From positions 935,413 through 955,777 of the forward strand of contig CP070758.1 in NCBI GenBank assembly GCA_020348925.1: DNA of 20,365 nt, in the 5' to 3' direction. Positions 1 to 8,850 of the stretch are shown piece by piece. Position 1 is the first letter of the stretch; each line of letters starts with the position of its first letter. The DNA is from Gemmatimonadota bacterium (GTDB lineage Bacteria > JBHIER01 > G020348925). The position numbers and the translations under genes were made by a program. Below the pieces are notes generated by a model, which saw nothing but the letters and a program-made list of their open reading frames with translations, had not been told where the DNA came from and searched no databases.

Positions 1-393
1 AGGAAATGGATACAGACATAGCACTACTAGCAAATCACTAAAATAAAAAAGTGTTATCTATTAACTTAAGTTGATAACAGTTAAGATTAAATTGTGAAAA
101 TATATAAAAAAAAACTTAAAAAAAAAGATAAAAAGGAACCTCTCCCCGACATATTTTCCTGATCTCCTGGTTTCTTCAAGAACGCTCATTCCGGCCCCGA
201 AGTCTCGGGGAATCTTCTCGATTGATGCAACAGATCCTCTATTCAGATTGTCCGACAGGCCTGGAAATGTCAGAGCAGGGTGTTGCGGAGGATGCCCTGG
301 AATAAAGTTGAAGACCAAGGTTCATTTTAATTCCATAATTATATTTATGTTACGTTGAGTTTACGGAGATTTGCGAATGATCCGGAATCTCTC
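1..393. other. AT-rich intergenic region downstream of the glycan operon
   Basis: No convincing gene is visible. The left part is very AT-rich, with long A runs around 105-135. It contains a dyad at 53-78 (GTTATC/GATAAC arms around the palindrome AACTTAAGTT at 63-72). At 195-210 there is a small perfect hairpin (CCCCGA, AGTC, TCGGGG) inside a stretch resembling the 'CATTCC...GGAATCT' palindromic repeats of many bacterial genomes. Positions 292-364 are one copy of an inverted repeat whose partner is at 11344-11416. No clear intrinsic terminator with a T-run was found for the operon that ends at 394. The longest open frame (61-318, minus) has low-complexity composition and I did not accept it. 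Confidence 0.6.
292..364 (-). repeat. 73-nt inverted repeat, left copy
   Basis: Read on the minus strand, this segment aligns without gaps to plus-strand 11344-11416. The first 18 bases are identical, about 40 of the first 44 bases match, and similarity is looser further on (TTCCA.GGCAT at the far end is conserved). Both copies lie just downstream of a stop codon and in the same orientation relative to the gene before them. Confidence 0.7.
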
Positions 394-1923
394 CTATCCT
401 CTTTTGCTTCTTTTCCCTCTTCTCCGTTGGTGTTTCTCCTGAGGAGCGGGTTCCTTTGTGTCGGAAAGAATCGGCTCCGAAAGAAAATATCCGGAGATGA
501 GCGCCATGAGAACGAGCACGAATAAGGATCCGATCATCCATAGGGGAAGATTGCCACTCCGAAGGTTTTTATAAAACATGAAATCTGTGTGCCCTCTCAA
601 AAGGAGCCTCATATTCAATAGAAGGAGGCTGAATTTCGGCTCCATTGTCAGCATGATTCGAGCCTTCTCCGAACCAAACTGTCTTTCCATTGGTGCTTGA
701 AAGTTCTGATAGTTCTGGCTCGCACCGATGATTTGAATGAGTATCGAGACCACAAGCACACCGATGAACAGAATTCGCAGACGTCTCTTTCCGGCCGAGA
801 AGACTCTTTCGATAAAAAGTCCCATGGGGAGCACCATAAAGGCTGTCATGGGGAGGAGATACCGTTGCCCCCAGGCAGCACTGCCGGCGAATCCGTACGG
901 TCCTCTGTTGGCATACAGCAGGGCATAAAAAACAAGGGCGACGCCAATGATTATCGCCGATCTCCTAAATTTTCTCCAGAAACCCTTCATTGAGATAAGA
1001 CTGAATATGAGAACCGGATTGAGAAAGAATATACTTCTGTTGGGAATAATCCACATTCCGGCCAATCCCAGGAGCAACTTTTTCAATTGAAAGTCACCCA
1101 ATAATTTTGTCGAAGCCAAGCCCCGTTCCTCGACGACTTTGGTGTATCCCGTTTCCAGAATACTCCCAAATCTCAGAGAGTTGTACAGGGCAAAGAGTAC
1201 GAGGAAGCCGAAAACAGGAAGGGCAAAGGCAGTTATATCTGACACTGTCTTCCGAACGCTTCTCTCCTTTCCTGCAAATTCTTTCTTGAAAATGAGAAAG
1301 AGACCGACCAAAATACCTATGACGAAAAGGAACGAGTCCGGCCGCACGTGAGCGGCTGCCCCGCATAATCCTCCCAAGAACACAAGCCATTTGCGATCTC
1401 CGTTTTTCTCATACTTAAGGAAACAGAGAAAAATGGATAAAAACACCAAGGACGCTAAGGGATCGGGCATAAGAAACTTTGTATGAACCAAAGCCTGCGT
1501 GCCCAGGCTGTAAGCGAAAACAAGGAGCAATGAGGTTCGCATCGAATATCCCATTTCCCTCGCTACCAGCAACAACAAGAGCGACACAAAAGCGGTAATA
1601 ATCCCATTTGTGAGAAGGGCCAATACTCCCGTACTCATCCCCATCGCTTTGGATATGAGAACGAGAGGCACAGGTGAAAGCATAATAATCAATCCCTCAT
1701 AGCTATAGTATTTTCCGTCTTTGCCCTGGGCCAATTCGTGAGTTATGCGCTCCGAGAAACCCCATTGCCTGTTTTCAACGAGATTCAGTGCCGTTCGAAA
1801 GGCAGTGAAATCCATCGATGTCGTGAAATGTCCAGGGGTTAACAGGACGAAGATGGATAGTGTGAACAGTACCACAACAATGCACATCCGAGTGCGAACC
1901 AGAGGCTCTCTCTCTTGTGACAT
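394..1923 (-). CDS. Integral membrane glycosyltransferase-like protein (GT39/ArnT-like)
   Basis: A 509-residue polytopic membrane protein and the last gene of the minus-strand operon. After one N-terminal hydrophobic helix, the first extracytoplasmic loop carries an acidic pattern (MDFTAFRTA) and then GKDGKYYSYEG, as in lipid-phosphate-sugar-dependent glycosyltransferases of the GT39/GT83 superfamily. About ten more hydrophobic segments follow, and the C-terminus is a short basic tail (RRRGKRSKRG). By family, it should take a sugar from a polyprenyl-phosphate donor on the outer face of the cytoplasmic membrane; the acceptor is unknown. I chose the ATG at 1923 because AAGGA lies 11 nt upstream; an in-frame GTG at 1968 would add 15 residues. 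It lies 122 bp after the flippase-like gene, with a GC-rich hairpin in the gap, so it may be expressed less than the rest. Confidence 0.75.
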   Translation of the reverse strand: MSQEREPLVRTRMCIVVVLFTLSIFVLLTPGHFTTSMDFTAFRTALNLVENRQWGFSERITHELAQGKDGKYYSYEGLIIMLSPVPLVLISKAMGMSTGVLALLTNGIITAFVSLLLLLVAREMGYSMRTSLLLVFAYSLGTQALVHTKFLMPDPLASLVFLSIFLCFLKYEKNGDRKWLVFLGGLCGAAAHVRPDSFLFVIGILVGLFLIFKKEFAGKERSVRKTVSDITAFALPVFGFLVLFALYNSLRFGSILETGYTKVVEERGLASTKLLGDFQLKKLLLGLAGMWIIPNRSIFFLNPVLIFSLISMKGFWRKFRRSAIIIGVALVFYALLYANRGPYGFAGSAAWGQRYLLPMTAFMVLPMGLFIERVFSAGKRRLRILFIGVLVVSILIQIIGASQNYQNFQAPMERQFGSEKARIMLTMEPKFSLLLLNMRLLLRGHTDFMFYKNLRSGNLPLWMIGSLFVLVLMALISGYFLSEPILSDTKEPAPQEKHQRRRGKRSKRG

Positions 1924-2022
1924 GAGCGTTTGAATCCTTATGATGATAGCGCTACTCGATATTTTCACGGTATTGATGCCCGGCTGGTCCAGGCCAACAT
2001 CCCGAAAAATTTCGAGAATACC

Positions 2023-2046
2023 GACTCGCCCGCTTCGGGGCGAGTC
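2023..2046 (-). terminator. GC-rich hairpin between the last two operon genes
   Basis: Perfect 9-bp arms GACTCGCCC (2023-2031) and GGGCGAGTC (2038-2046) enclose the loop GCTTCG, overlapping the stop codon of the upstream gene. No T-run follows directly on the minus strand, so it may be a weak terminator or an mRNA-stabilising or processing structure that lowers expression of the last gene. The hairpin is certain from the sequence; its role is inferred. Confidence 0.4.
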
Positions 2047-3056
2047 TAAGGCGTCGTATGGGATGCATGATCTTCAACTCCCGGTCGAAAAACCTCGCTC
2101 CTTTTCAGCTCTCGAAAAGACAAATTCCTCTTGAAGAAGAAAACGAAACCGAGCACTGTCAGCGGAATATATTGCGACGCATGCAGGATGACGGCAAAGC
2201 CGAGAGACTGCGACTTCCCCACGGCAAAGAGCGAGAGAGCGCTTATGCAAAAAAAATGATACGTCCCAATGGCACCCGGTGAGGATGGAATCAGATATCC
2301 GAAGCTTACAAAGATGAGTACGACTAACGAAGCGTGCCACGGGGCTCGAATGTTCATAGTCCAGAAAATCGAAGAGACCACGAAGGCCGTAACACACCAA
2401 ATGACCAATGAGAGAACAAAGGTGAAGATGACTCTCTTTGTCCCCCTCAATATCCGGAATCCCGTAACAAACCTCTCCATGAGAGAGATCACTTTCCCAG
2501 AAAAGGACGACGAAAAGAATCCCAAAAGCTTTCTCATGAACCGTAAAAATTGATCCTCTTTGTAAAGGAGCAATGCCAGACAGCCAATGATGATACAAAA
2601 AACGAGTCCGAGCACACTCCCGGCATGCCTGATCTCCGGCGAGAGGGGAAACAAAAGTGACAGACCGGCCAAAACGAACAGGAGAGATACTGTATCGTAT
2701 ACTCTCTCGACAATAATCGTGGCAAACACCTGGGCTCCGCTCATTTTTTCTCTGAGTATCAGGGCTCGCACAAATTCACCCGCTCGCGCCGGCAGAATAT
2801 GATTGGCCATGGCTCCTATCATAATCACTTCAAAAAGTTCAGCGACGCGAAATCTTCTCAATGGTTTTAATATATATTGCCACCGTATGCTTCTGAACAG
2901 AAAAGCGAGCAGTGTGAAAAAAAGAGCGGGTAGGAGATAGATATATCGCGCCTGAGACAGCGTCGTTCCGACCTGCTGAGGATCGACTTTTCTGATGATG
3001 AGAAACAGAAAAAGAAGGCTGATGAGGATCCCCATCCAGACTCTGAGTTTCCGCAC
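2046..3056 (-). CDS. UPF0104 / lysylphosphatidylglycerol synthase TM-region family protein
   Basis: A 336-residue multi-spanning membrane protein. Family hallmarks are PARAGEFVRALI in an early loop and SSPGAIGTYHFF near the C-terminus, which fit the LPG synthase transmembrane-region family (AglD/UPF0104-like). Relatives that stand alone, without the soluble aminoacyltransferase domain, often sit beside GT2 enzymes and are thought to act in lipid-linked sugar handling or flipping. This one ends after the membrane domain, so aminoacylation of lipids is unlikely. Start: the GTG at 3056 has AGGA 8 nt upstream and clears the stop of the GT2 gene (3067-3069). A TTG at 3077 would add seven residues and overlap that gene. 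Same operon as its neighbours; specific substrate unknown. Confidence 0.8.
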   Translation of the reverse strand: MRKLRVWMGILISLLFLFLIIRKVDPQQVGTTLSQARYIYLLPALFFTLLAFLFRSIRWQYILKPLRRFRVAELFEVIMIGAMANHILPARAGEFVRALILREKMSGAQVFATIIVERVYDTVSLLFVLAGLSLLFPLSPEIRHAGSVLGLVFCIIIGCLALLLYKEDQFLRFMRKLLGFFSSSFSGKVISLMERFVTGFRILRGTKRVIFTFVLSLVIWCVTAFVVSSIFWTMNIRAPWHASLVVLIFVSFGYLIPSSPGAIGTYHFFCISALSLFAVGKSQSLGFAVILHASQYIPLTVLGFVFFFKRNLSFRELKRSEVFRPGVEDHASHTTP

Positions 3057-3066
3057 GATCTTCTTC

Positions 3067-3795
3067 CTACTTCGCAAAGGGATTCATAAAATACATCAAT
3101 GGTTTTAACCGCTTCCACCAACCGATGAACGGTTTGACCTTTGTATACTTCCCGTATGAGACGTTCGACGGATACAGTTTTGTAACCGGCACTTCTTTCA
3201 CGTTGTAGTTCAATTTGAGCACCGCCAAATGGAGATAGTACTCTAATGGCTCATCCAACCAGCTCTGATGAATATTGATTCTCTTGTCCTGAAAAATGTG
3301 TGTTTTGTAAGCTCGAAAACCGTTCGTTGCATCCGTTGCCCAGAACCCGGTGACGAACCGCACAAGAAACGGGTACACCCGTGTGGTTATTTTTCTGTGG
3401 AGCGGCATTTTCCCGAACTTGCCGCCCTTCAAATATCGAGAGCCCTGCACGTAATCATAACCCTCCTTCAGTATGGGTTCCAATAATCGTGGAATCTCGG
3501 CAGGATTGTCCTTGTCATTGCCCGCCATAACGACAATAATATCATACCCGTTGGCGACCGCGTAGTCAATACCGCTCCGTATAGCAGCCCCTATCCCTCT
3601 TCTCTTTTCATGGTGATACACTTTTGCCCCTTCACCTTCGGCTTCTCGCGGTGTGGCATCCGTCGAACCATCATTGATCACCAATATTTCATCCACAATT
3701 TCTTTGGGGATTTTTCGGACAACATGACCGATTTTTGTCTCTTCATTGAAGGCGGGAATCAAAGCGATTATTCTCTCAGGCACGGCTCTATCCAT
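3067..3795 (-). CDS. Family 2 glycosyltransferase, dolichyl-phosphate-mannose-synthase-like
   Basis: A 242-residue soluble GT-A glycosyltransferase. The N-terminus has the GT2 signature IALIPAFNEE (10-19), the nucleotide-binding segment NDGSTDAT (41-48), a variant metal-binding region AGNDKDNP (91-98) in place of the usual DADxQxxP, and QGSRY (117-121). It has no C-terminal membrane helices, like the short DPM1-type enzymes that transfer a sugar from a nucleotide donor to polyprenyl phosphate at the inner face of the membrane. That would supply the donor for the two GT39-like proteins in this operon. It lies 11 bp after the epimerase gene and 10 bp before the flippase-like gene. Family assignment is firm; the sugar is unknown. 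Confidence 0.88.
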   Translation of the reverse strand: MDRAVPERIIALIPAFNEETKIGHVVRKIPKEIVDEILVINDGSTDATPREAEGEGAKVYHHEKRRGIGAAIRSGIDYAVANGYDIIVVMAGNDKDNPAEIPRLLEPILKEGYDYVQGSRYLKGGKFGKMPLHRKITTRVYPFLVRFVTGFWATDATNGFRAYKTHIFQDKRINIHQSWLDEPLEYYLHLAVLKLNYNVKEVPVTKLYPSNVSYGKYTKVKPFIGWWKRLKPLMYFMNPFAK

Positions 3796-3806
3796 TGATG
3801 CGCATC

Positions 3807-4766
3807 TCAGTAATAGGAGTCCTCTTGAATATCCTTTTCAATCCATCTCTTCGTGATTTCGAGTCCTTCCTCAAAGGCCATTTTTTCCTTGAAACCCAGA
3901 CCTTCGATCTTTTCGGTGTCGGGAATGGGTCTCAAATTTTCACCCTGCCTCGCCGGAGCGTACACAGGCTCCATCTTCTCCGAGGCGTACTTCTCAATAA
4001 TCATCTCCGCCAAATCTTTCACGGTGACCCTCGCCCGCGAGGCAAGATTGTACACCTCGCCAACCGTATCCTCCTGAAAGGCAACGAGTATGTTGGCATC
4101 GACGTTGTCCTCGACGTATGTGAAACAGCGAATCTGCTCCCCGGTCCCGTAAATGACCGGGGGCTCGCCTCCCAACACCCTTGACAAAAAGATATTGACG
4201 ACGCCGGCTTCCCCATGATAATCCTGGTGAGGACCGTATACATGAAAGTACCGCAGAACACTCACCCGGACCCCGAACTCTCTGGCGTAGAACAGGCAAT
4301 ACTTCTCCGCCGTCAATTTACTGATGCCGTAAAGTGTCGTGGGTTCAGGCAGATGATTTTCCGGCATGGGCTTATCCGCACTCCCCAGAACAGACCCTGT
4401 CGAAGCGTGAATGATGCGCACGTTCGTGCCTTTGGCCGCCTCCAGAATATTGAACGTGCCGACGATATTGGTTCCCAGATCGATGCGTGGCGTCTTGAGA
4501 GAGACCACCAGCTTCGAAGCAGCTTCGTGAAAAACGACATCGCTCTGCTTGACCAGCGGTTGGATCACTTCGACATCACGGACATCCCCCGGTATGATCT
4601 CAAGCTTTTTGTCGCGAGCCACGTTTCTCAGATTCTTATGCTTCCCCGCAACGAAATTGTCAATGACGATGACCTTTCTCGCATTCTCTTTCAATGCCCG
4701 CATAACAATATGACTGCCGATAAATCCGGCTCCTCCCGTCACAAGCACGGTAGCATCAGATAACAT
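3807..4766 (-). CDS. NAD-dependent epimerase/dehydratase (extended SDR, UDP-sugar epimerase type)
   Basis: A 319-residue extended short-chain dehydrogenase/reductase. The Rossmann motif TGGAGFIG is at 10-17, the D36 region (VIDNF) fits NAD binding, the substrate serine region is HASTGSVLG (120-128), and the catalytic Y146xxxK150 sits in LYGISKLTAEKY. The C-terminal half has the family's FHVYGPHQ and FTYVEDNVDA segments. Expected reaction: NAD-dependent C4 epimerisation or a related rearrangement of a nucleotide-sugar in the cytoplasm, feeding the adjacent GT2. GalE-, WbpP- and glucuronate-epimerase-like roles cannot be told apart by eye. The ATG at 4766 is strongly supported by GGAGG 7 nt upstream. 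It follows the large membrane protein gene by 25 bp. Confidence 0.87.
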   Translation of the reverse strand: MLSDATVLVTGGAGFIGSHIVMRALKENARKVIVIDNFVAGKHKNLRNVARDKKLEIIPGDVRDVEVIQPLVKQSDVVFHEAASKLVVSLKTPRIDLGTNIVGTFNILEAAKGTNVRIIHASTGSVLGSADKPMPENHLPEPTTLYGISKLTAEKYCLFYAREFGVRVSVLRYFHVYGPHQDYHGEAGVVNIFLSRVLGGEPPVIYGTGEQIRCFTYVEDNVDANILVAFQEDTVGEVYNLASRARVTVKDLAEMIIEKYASEKMEPVYAPARQGENLRPIPDTEKIEGLGFKEKMAFEEGLEITKRWIEKDIQEDSYY

Positions 4767-4791
4767 ACACGAACCTCCACGTCATAGCGAA

Positions 4792-7236
4792 TTAAAATAT
4801 TTCATACCCAGAAAAATAGACATCGGCTTGCCTCTGCATCCTCCCGACCAAATAATCCTGAGGAAGAGGAACATCACCTTCCCTCGGTACGGTCCATAGA
4901 ACTCTCTGTTCACCGGATTCGTCTGTACTGGCGTAATACCCGCCCACATGTTTGAGCTCCAAGCGGATACGATACTGACCTGACTGGAGCCCTCTCCGTG
5001 TTGAAAGATCATCATACCGCAGTCTCCGGCCATCGTAGAACGAGGAGACCGTCCTGACGCTCCTCAAGGGCGTCACCTTGCGCAGGCGATTGTCCGCTTT
5101 CTCCCGCTGGCTCAGAGACGCCCAGAATTTCCAACGCGACGTCTCAAAGGGGGTACGGGCAAATGAAGGGCCATCGAAAACATCCCCTTGCGTTGTCCCA
5201 TAATCCCCATACACGATGAGATAGTTTCTCTTGCCGCCAATCGCACCTTCCAAATGCAGCTCGATTTTCAGGGGCTGACGAGGATCGATGAGATGTATGT
5301 CGAAGGGGATGGTGAACCACTGGCGAAAGTCCTCCTCCCCATAGACATCCGTCGAAAAGTTCCTATTCCGGTTTTCAGCCGCAGTTTGAAAAAGCTCCGG
5401 GTGCACGTTATTTTCGAATTTTACGCTGTCGGAGGTCAATCCCCCCGCATACCGCTTCACCACGGTGCCATTCACTTTGAAAACGACATCATACTCTTTT
5501 CCCAAACCACCCAGCATATCCACCTTCAGGGCAGATTTTTCAAACTTGCTCAAATCGAGATCCGACGGGAGTGTTATTTCCTGCACGATCCTTTCGTCGC
5601 CGTGGTCCAAAAGAGCCTCCCACTCGTGCCAATTTCTATCGTTCAAGCGCCAGCCAACGAACGAAAGAGAATAGAGCATGATGGGCAATAGGGATGCCAA
5701 CAGGATGTTCCCTTTGATCTTTCTCCACCTGTATAATTCGTGCAGGGCGATCCCAGAAACAATGAGGGCACCCAGCCCCAGCAGCGTCGTGCAATGAAAC
5801 ACGAACCGAATCGACGAAAAGGAAAGAAGTGAAAACAGCACACTGGTCTTCAATACGAAAAACAGGATCCACAATCCGATGAGCGGTATCACAATCCGGA
5901 CAAGCCCGCGTGATTTGAAAAGCGCCCACCCCTCTTTTCTGAAACGTTCGGAGCACCTCTTCAGGACACCCAGGAAAAATGACATCTGGAACACGGCGAA
6001 GATGATGATGAAGGGCATGGAGGGGACGTTGAACCGATGTTCATATCCCAGCGTCAAGTAGATTCCAATACTGTATACCACCGGTACGGCCATCAACAAC
6101 GCGTTTCGCCAGTCCCGACAAAACAGCGACAGAAAGAATCCCAACAGGCCCATAATGACGATGAGGCGATGCCAATGGAGCATCGGGGGAAGCGTTATCA
6201 GGCTCGTCCTCATTGGGGTTCGATAGGCGGGCTCACGCCACAAAAATGACGAGACTCCAATTCTGAGTATGACGGATTCGGCGAAGCGTTCCTTGACGAA
6301 TGTCTTGACAGCTTTCGAACAGGCCTCATTATAGTCACTCGAGACCTGAAACGCTTCGCGAAGCTCTCTGGTATGGACCGCTCCGGGATAATCGGTGTGA
6401 TACCCCTGGACATGGAGGTTGGAACCACGATAGAGAAGATCGCCCCCCTGCCTCGAATAGCTCCCGATCAGGGGTGTTCCAACGATGAGGCTGGTCAGGA
6501 TCATCCACAGGACCAGACACAAGAAAAACCCGGCCATGAAAAGTCCTGTCAATCTCTTCCAATTCTTGGTGTGACTTTTCCACAGAAAAAGAATCCCCAC
6601 AACTCCAAAGAATATGAAGGAATACTTGAACGCCGCCCGTGCGAGTATCAAGAAAAAAATGGATGCGCCAAAGAGTGCATATCGCTTCCCATCCGTTGAT
6701 GGGAACGTTGCCAATCCGATGTATACGACGGCAAGCACCATAAACACGGCAATCGGCTCCGACAGGATTGTCCCATCTATGTGGAGTAACGGTGTGTAAA
6801 AAATCGCAATAAGTGCGGAAAACAGACCGACTCTGTGGGAAAAGACCTGCCTCCCTATGAGGTAGATGAGAACCATGGATAACGACGACAGGAGCATGTG
6901 GAAGATATGAATGGTGAGCAGACTGTTCCCGAATATCAGAAAGAGGACACCGAAGCTGAAACTGACCAGGGGGCACCGGAAGAATCCCTTGGCATCGTTG
7001 TTCATCCCCAGTTCCGCCCGCTTCTCTTCATCCAGTTCCCCCTTGAGGAGCGGCAGTCCCACCTGGCTGAAATTTTGAACAATCGTCTTGAACCCAAGGG
7101 CTCCGAGATCATACCACCTGGCGTCCCCGGACAGTGGTCGCTGTTCAATATTTCCGTCAGCCAGATAGGCCGCTCGTATTCCCACGGACAGGGTAAACAG
7201 TATGACTATGTATGGAAGGACTTTTTTCGACACCAT
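4792..7236 (-). CDS. Large GT39-like membrane glycosyltransferase with C-terminal soluble domain
   Basis: An 814-residue protein and the first gene of the operon. An N-terminal helix (about 8-26) is followed by an extracytoplasmic loop with SGDARWYDLGA (36-46), matching the acidic catalytic loop of GT39/PMT-like enzymes. Many hydrophobic segments run to about residue 560. The rest, to 814, is hydrophilic and looks beta-rich (for example VVFKVNGTVVKRYAGG), probably an extracytoplasmic domain that could recognise an acceptor or glycan. Expected role: transfer of a sugar from a polyprenyl-phosphate donor to a surface acceptor. The ATG at 7236 has only a weak purine-rich upstream stretch. The 155-bp gap to the M24 gene makes this a plausible start of the operon, but I saw no convincing promoter there. 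Confidence 0.75.
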   Translation of the reverse strand: MVSKKVLPYIVILFTLSVGIRAAYLADGNIEQRPLSGDARWYDLGALGFKTIVQNFSQVGLPLLKGELDEEKRAELGMNNDAKGFFRCPLVSFSFGVLFLIFGNSLLTIHIFHMLLSSLSMVLIYLIGRQVFSHRVGLFSALIAIFYTPLLHIDGTILSEPIAVFMVLAVVYIGLATFPSTDGKRYALFGASIFFLILARAAFKYSFIFFGVVGILFLWKSHTKNWKRLTGLFMAGFFLCLVLWMILTSLIVGTPLIGSYSRQGGDLLYRGSNLHVQGYHTDYPGAVHTRELREAFQVSSDYNEACSKAVKTFVKERFAESVILRIGVSSFLWREPAYRTPMRTSLITLPPMLHWHRLIVIMGLLGFFLSLFCRDWRNALLMAVPVVYSIGIYLTLGYEHRFNVPSMPFIIIFAVFQMSFFLGVLKRCSERFRKEGWALFKSRGLVRIVIPLIGLWILFFVLKTSVLFSLLSFSSIRFVFHCTTLLGLGALIVSGIALHELYRWRKIKGNILLASLLPIMLYSLSFVGWRLNDRNWHEWEALLDHGDERIVQEITLPSDLDLSKFEKSALKVDMLGGLGKEYDVVFKVNGTVVKRYAGGLTSDSVKFENNVHPELFQTAAENRNRNFSTDVYGEEDFRQWFTIPFDIHLIDPRQPLKIELHLEGAIGGKRNYLIVYGDYGTTQGDVFDGPSFARTPFETSRWKFWASLSQREKADNRLRKVTPLRSVRTVSSFYDGRRLRYDDLSTRRGLQSGQYRIRLELKHVGGYYASTDESGEQRVLWTVPREGDVPLPQDYLVGRMQRQADVYFSGYEIF

Positions 7237-7391
7237 GCCATCTCTCGAATTCCGCTCTCCAAAACGCTCAAGTGTTTCCGCCGGGTGTGCCGTGACAAAT
7301 ACCTTGGGGAGCTTCCAGCCTCACGTGTTTTTTCTCTCGCTTATTAAGGTGACTCCGCACTTCACAAAACGATGTCATTCCGCCCGCCGCT

Positions 7392-8570
7392 CTATTTCAG
7401 CAGGGCCAGCACCTCCTCCTGCCTCGGCCCTGTGACAATGACCTCGTTGTCGTACGAGACGTAGACATCGATCTCCGAGCGCACGCCGAAGTCCTCCAGA
7501 TAGATGCCCGGCTCGATGGAGAAGCAGTTGCCCGGTGCGATCTTGCGCTCGTCCTTGGTTTCGAGATTGTCGATATTGACGCCGTTGCCGTGGACCTCCT
7601 CGCCGATGGAATGGCCGGTGCGGTGGGTGAAGTACTCGGCGTAGCCGGCATCTGTGACGACCTTGCGGCAGGCATCGTCCACCTCCCAGCCGTAGACGTC
7701 CTGGCCGGACCCGAAGCGCTCCTCCAGAAAGCTGACGGCCCGGTCCCGGGCACTCTTCACAATATCGAACACCTTGGCCTGCTTTTCCGGCACATCGGAA
7801 CCCACGTACCCCATCCAGGTGATGTCGAAATAGATGGCCCTAGGCCGGTCCATCTTGGCCCACAGGTCGATAAGCACCAAATCGCCCTCTCGAATCGGAT
7901 GTGTATTCTCAATCGTTGGCTCGAAGTGCGGATCGGAGGCGTGCTCGTTGACGGCCACAATGGGATCATCGGCCCAGGCCATGCCGTTCTCCTTATACTT
8001 CTCTAACATCATCTGCTGGATCTCGTATTCCGTCGGTGTCTGGCCGGCCTTGACCCGGCCGGCGATCTCCCCGAAGGCGAATTCGCAGATGGCGTGCATC
8101 ACTTTGCCCGCCTCGAGGTGGCTGTCATACTGCTCCTGCGTCAGACGGGCCTCGAACTGCTGCACCAGATCGGCGCTGGAGACCACTTCGACGCCGAAGC
8201 TCCGCACCAGGTCGATGGTCCCCCCGTCCACCAGGGAGACGTAGGGTATAGCGTTCATGGGCGAATACTGCATGGCCACCTTTTTGGCTCCACCCAGCAT
8301 CTCCCTGAGCAGCGTATGCTGCTGCGGCCAGGGCAGGTAGATCTGCTTCTCACCGGGAAGCGAATCCAGTTTCCCTCTCTCGATACTGTGGACCAGTTTT
8401 CTCGGCCCGCCCTCGGCCGGGATGAAGTAGTACCAGCGGCGGGTGGCCATGGCCTTGGGGTCCAGGCCCAAGATACTGGCGGCAATGGGATCGCGATTGT
8501 GGAAATCGTAGAAGAGCCAGCCATCGAAGCCATACTCTTTCAAGGCGTTTTGAATAGCTGCAAGGTCCAT
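7392..8570 (-). CDS. M24 family metallopeptidase (Xaa-Pro aminopeptidase-like)
   Basis: A 392-residue cytoplasmic enzyme with the two-domain architecture of aminopeptidase P/prolidase relatives: a creatinase-like N-terminal domain (about 1-140) and a pita-bread catalytic domain (about 145-390). Metal ligands can be read as D235 (LIDLW), D249 (YFDITW), H320 (THRTGHSIG), E353 (FSIEPG) and E366 (RSEIDVY), with H327 as the second active-site histidine. The spacing between the two Asp ligands (14) is wider than in the classical DxGxxxxGYxSDxTR form, as in a known M24 subgroup. Expected reaction: release of N-terminal residues next to proline, or dipeptide hydrolysis. The ATG at 8570 is fixed by AAGGAGG 5 nt upstream. 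It is visibly more GC-rich than its neighbours. Confidence 0.9.
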   Translation of the reverse strand: MDLAAIQNALKEYGFDGWLFYDFHNRDPIAASILGLDPKAMATRRWYYFIPAEGGPRKLVHSIERGKLDSLPGEKQIYLPWPQQHTLLREMLGGAKKVAMQYSPMNAIPYVSLVDGGTIDLVRSFGVEVVSSADLVQQFEARLTQEQYDSHLEAGKVMHAICEFAFGEIAGRVKAGQTPTEYEIQQMMLEKYKENGMAWADDPIVAVNEHASDPHFEPTIENTHPIREGDLVLIDLWAKMDRPRAIYFDITWMGYVGSDVPEKQAKVFDIVKSARDRAVSFLEERFGSGQDVYGWEVDDACRKVVTDAGYAEYFTHRTGHSIGEEVHGNGVNIDNLETKDERKIAPGNCFSIEPGIYLEDFGVRSEIDVYVSYDNEVIVTGPRQEEVLALLK

Positions 8571-8626
8571 AGAATCCTCCTTATACGTATGATGAGACGT
8601 ATTCTCTTCAATGAAAACAAAATTGA

Positions 8627-8654
8627 AATATACCCTCTAAACCCCTACGAGCAA
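8627..8654 (-). promoter_or_regulatory. Possible promoter of the M24 peptidase gene
   Basis: On the minus strand TTGCTC (8649-8654) and TATATT (8627-8632) are separated by 16 bp, about 57 bp upstream of the start codon. The match to the sigma-70 consensus is partial, so this is tentative. Confidence 0.3.
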
Positions 8655-8715
8655 AGGATTTTTTTAAGAATTTACAATTTCTATAGGAAAAACTTCGGCC
8701 GACAGGGAAAAACCC

Positions 8716-8744
8716 TTGACTTGTATCGAAGCATTTCATATTCT
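8716..8744 (+). promoter_or_regulatory. Sigma-70-like promoter pointing into the PKD remnant
   Basis: TTGACT (8716-8721), a 17-bp spacer and TATTCT (8739-8744) give a good plus-strand promoter match. No intact gene follows at a normal distance; the next readable coding signal is the broken PKD domain. It may be the old promoter of that lost gene. Confidence 0.4.
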
Positions 8745-8850
8745 TTTAATCAATTCACACGACACAAGACATCCGTGACTCATTTCTATTCAGTGGAGGC
8801 CGACGATATGGACCACTCCAATACATGACGCCGAAAAGCCGCAGTTGGCA

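Noticed and set aside
61-318. 85-codon minus-strand ORF at the window start
   Set aside because: Its end is a Phe/Lys-rich translation of A/T runs, it overlaps the inverted repeat, and it has no supporting motif.
4215-4763. 182-codon plus-strand ORF opposite the epimerase gene
   Set aside because: Antisense shadow; the minus-strand frame has a full SDR motif set and GGAGG before its start.
6335-6976. 213-codon minus-strand ORF inside the large membrane transferase gene
   Set aside because: Alternative frame of the same strand with His/Pro/Arg-rich, non-protein-like composition.
7590-8828. Plus-strand ORFs (138, 136 and 244 codons) opposite the M24 gene
   Set aside because: Shadows of a GC-rich gene whose minus-strand product has all M24 ligands.
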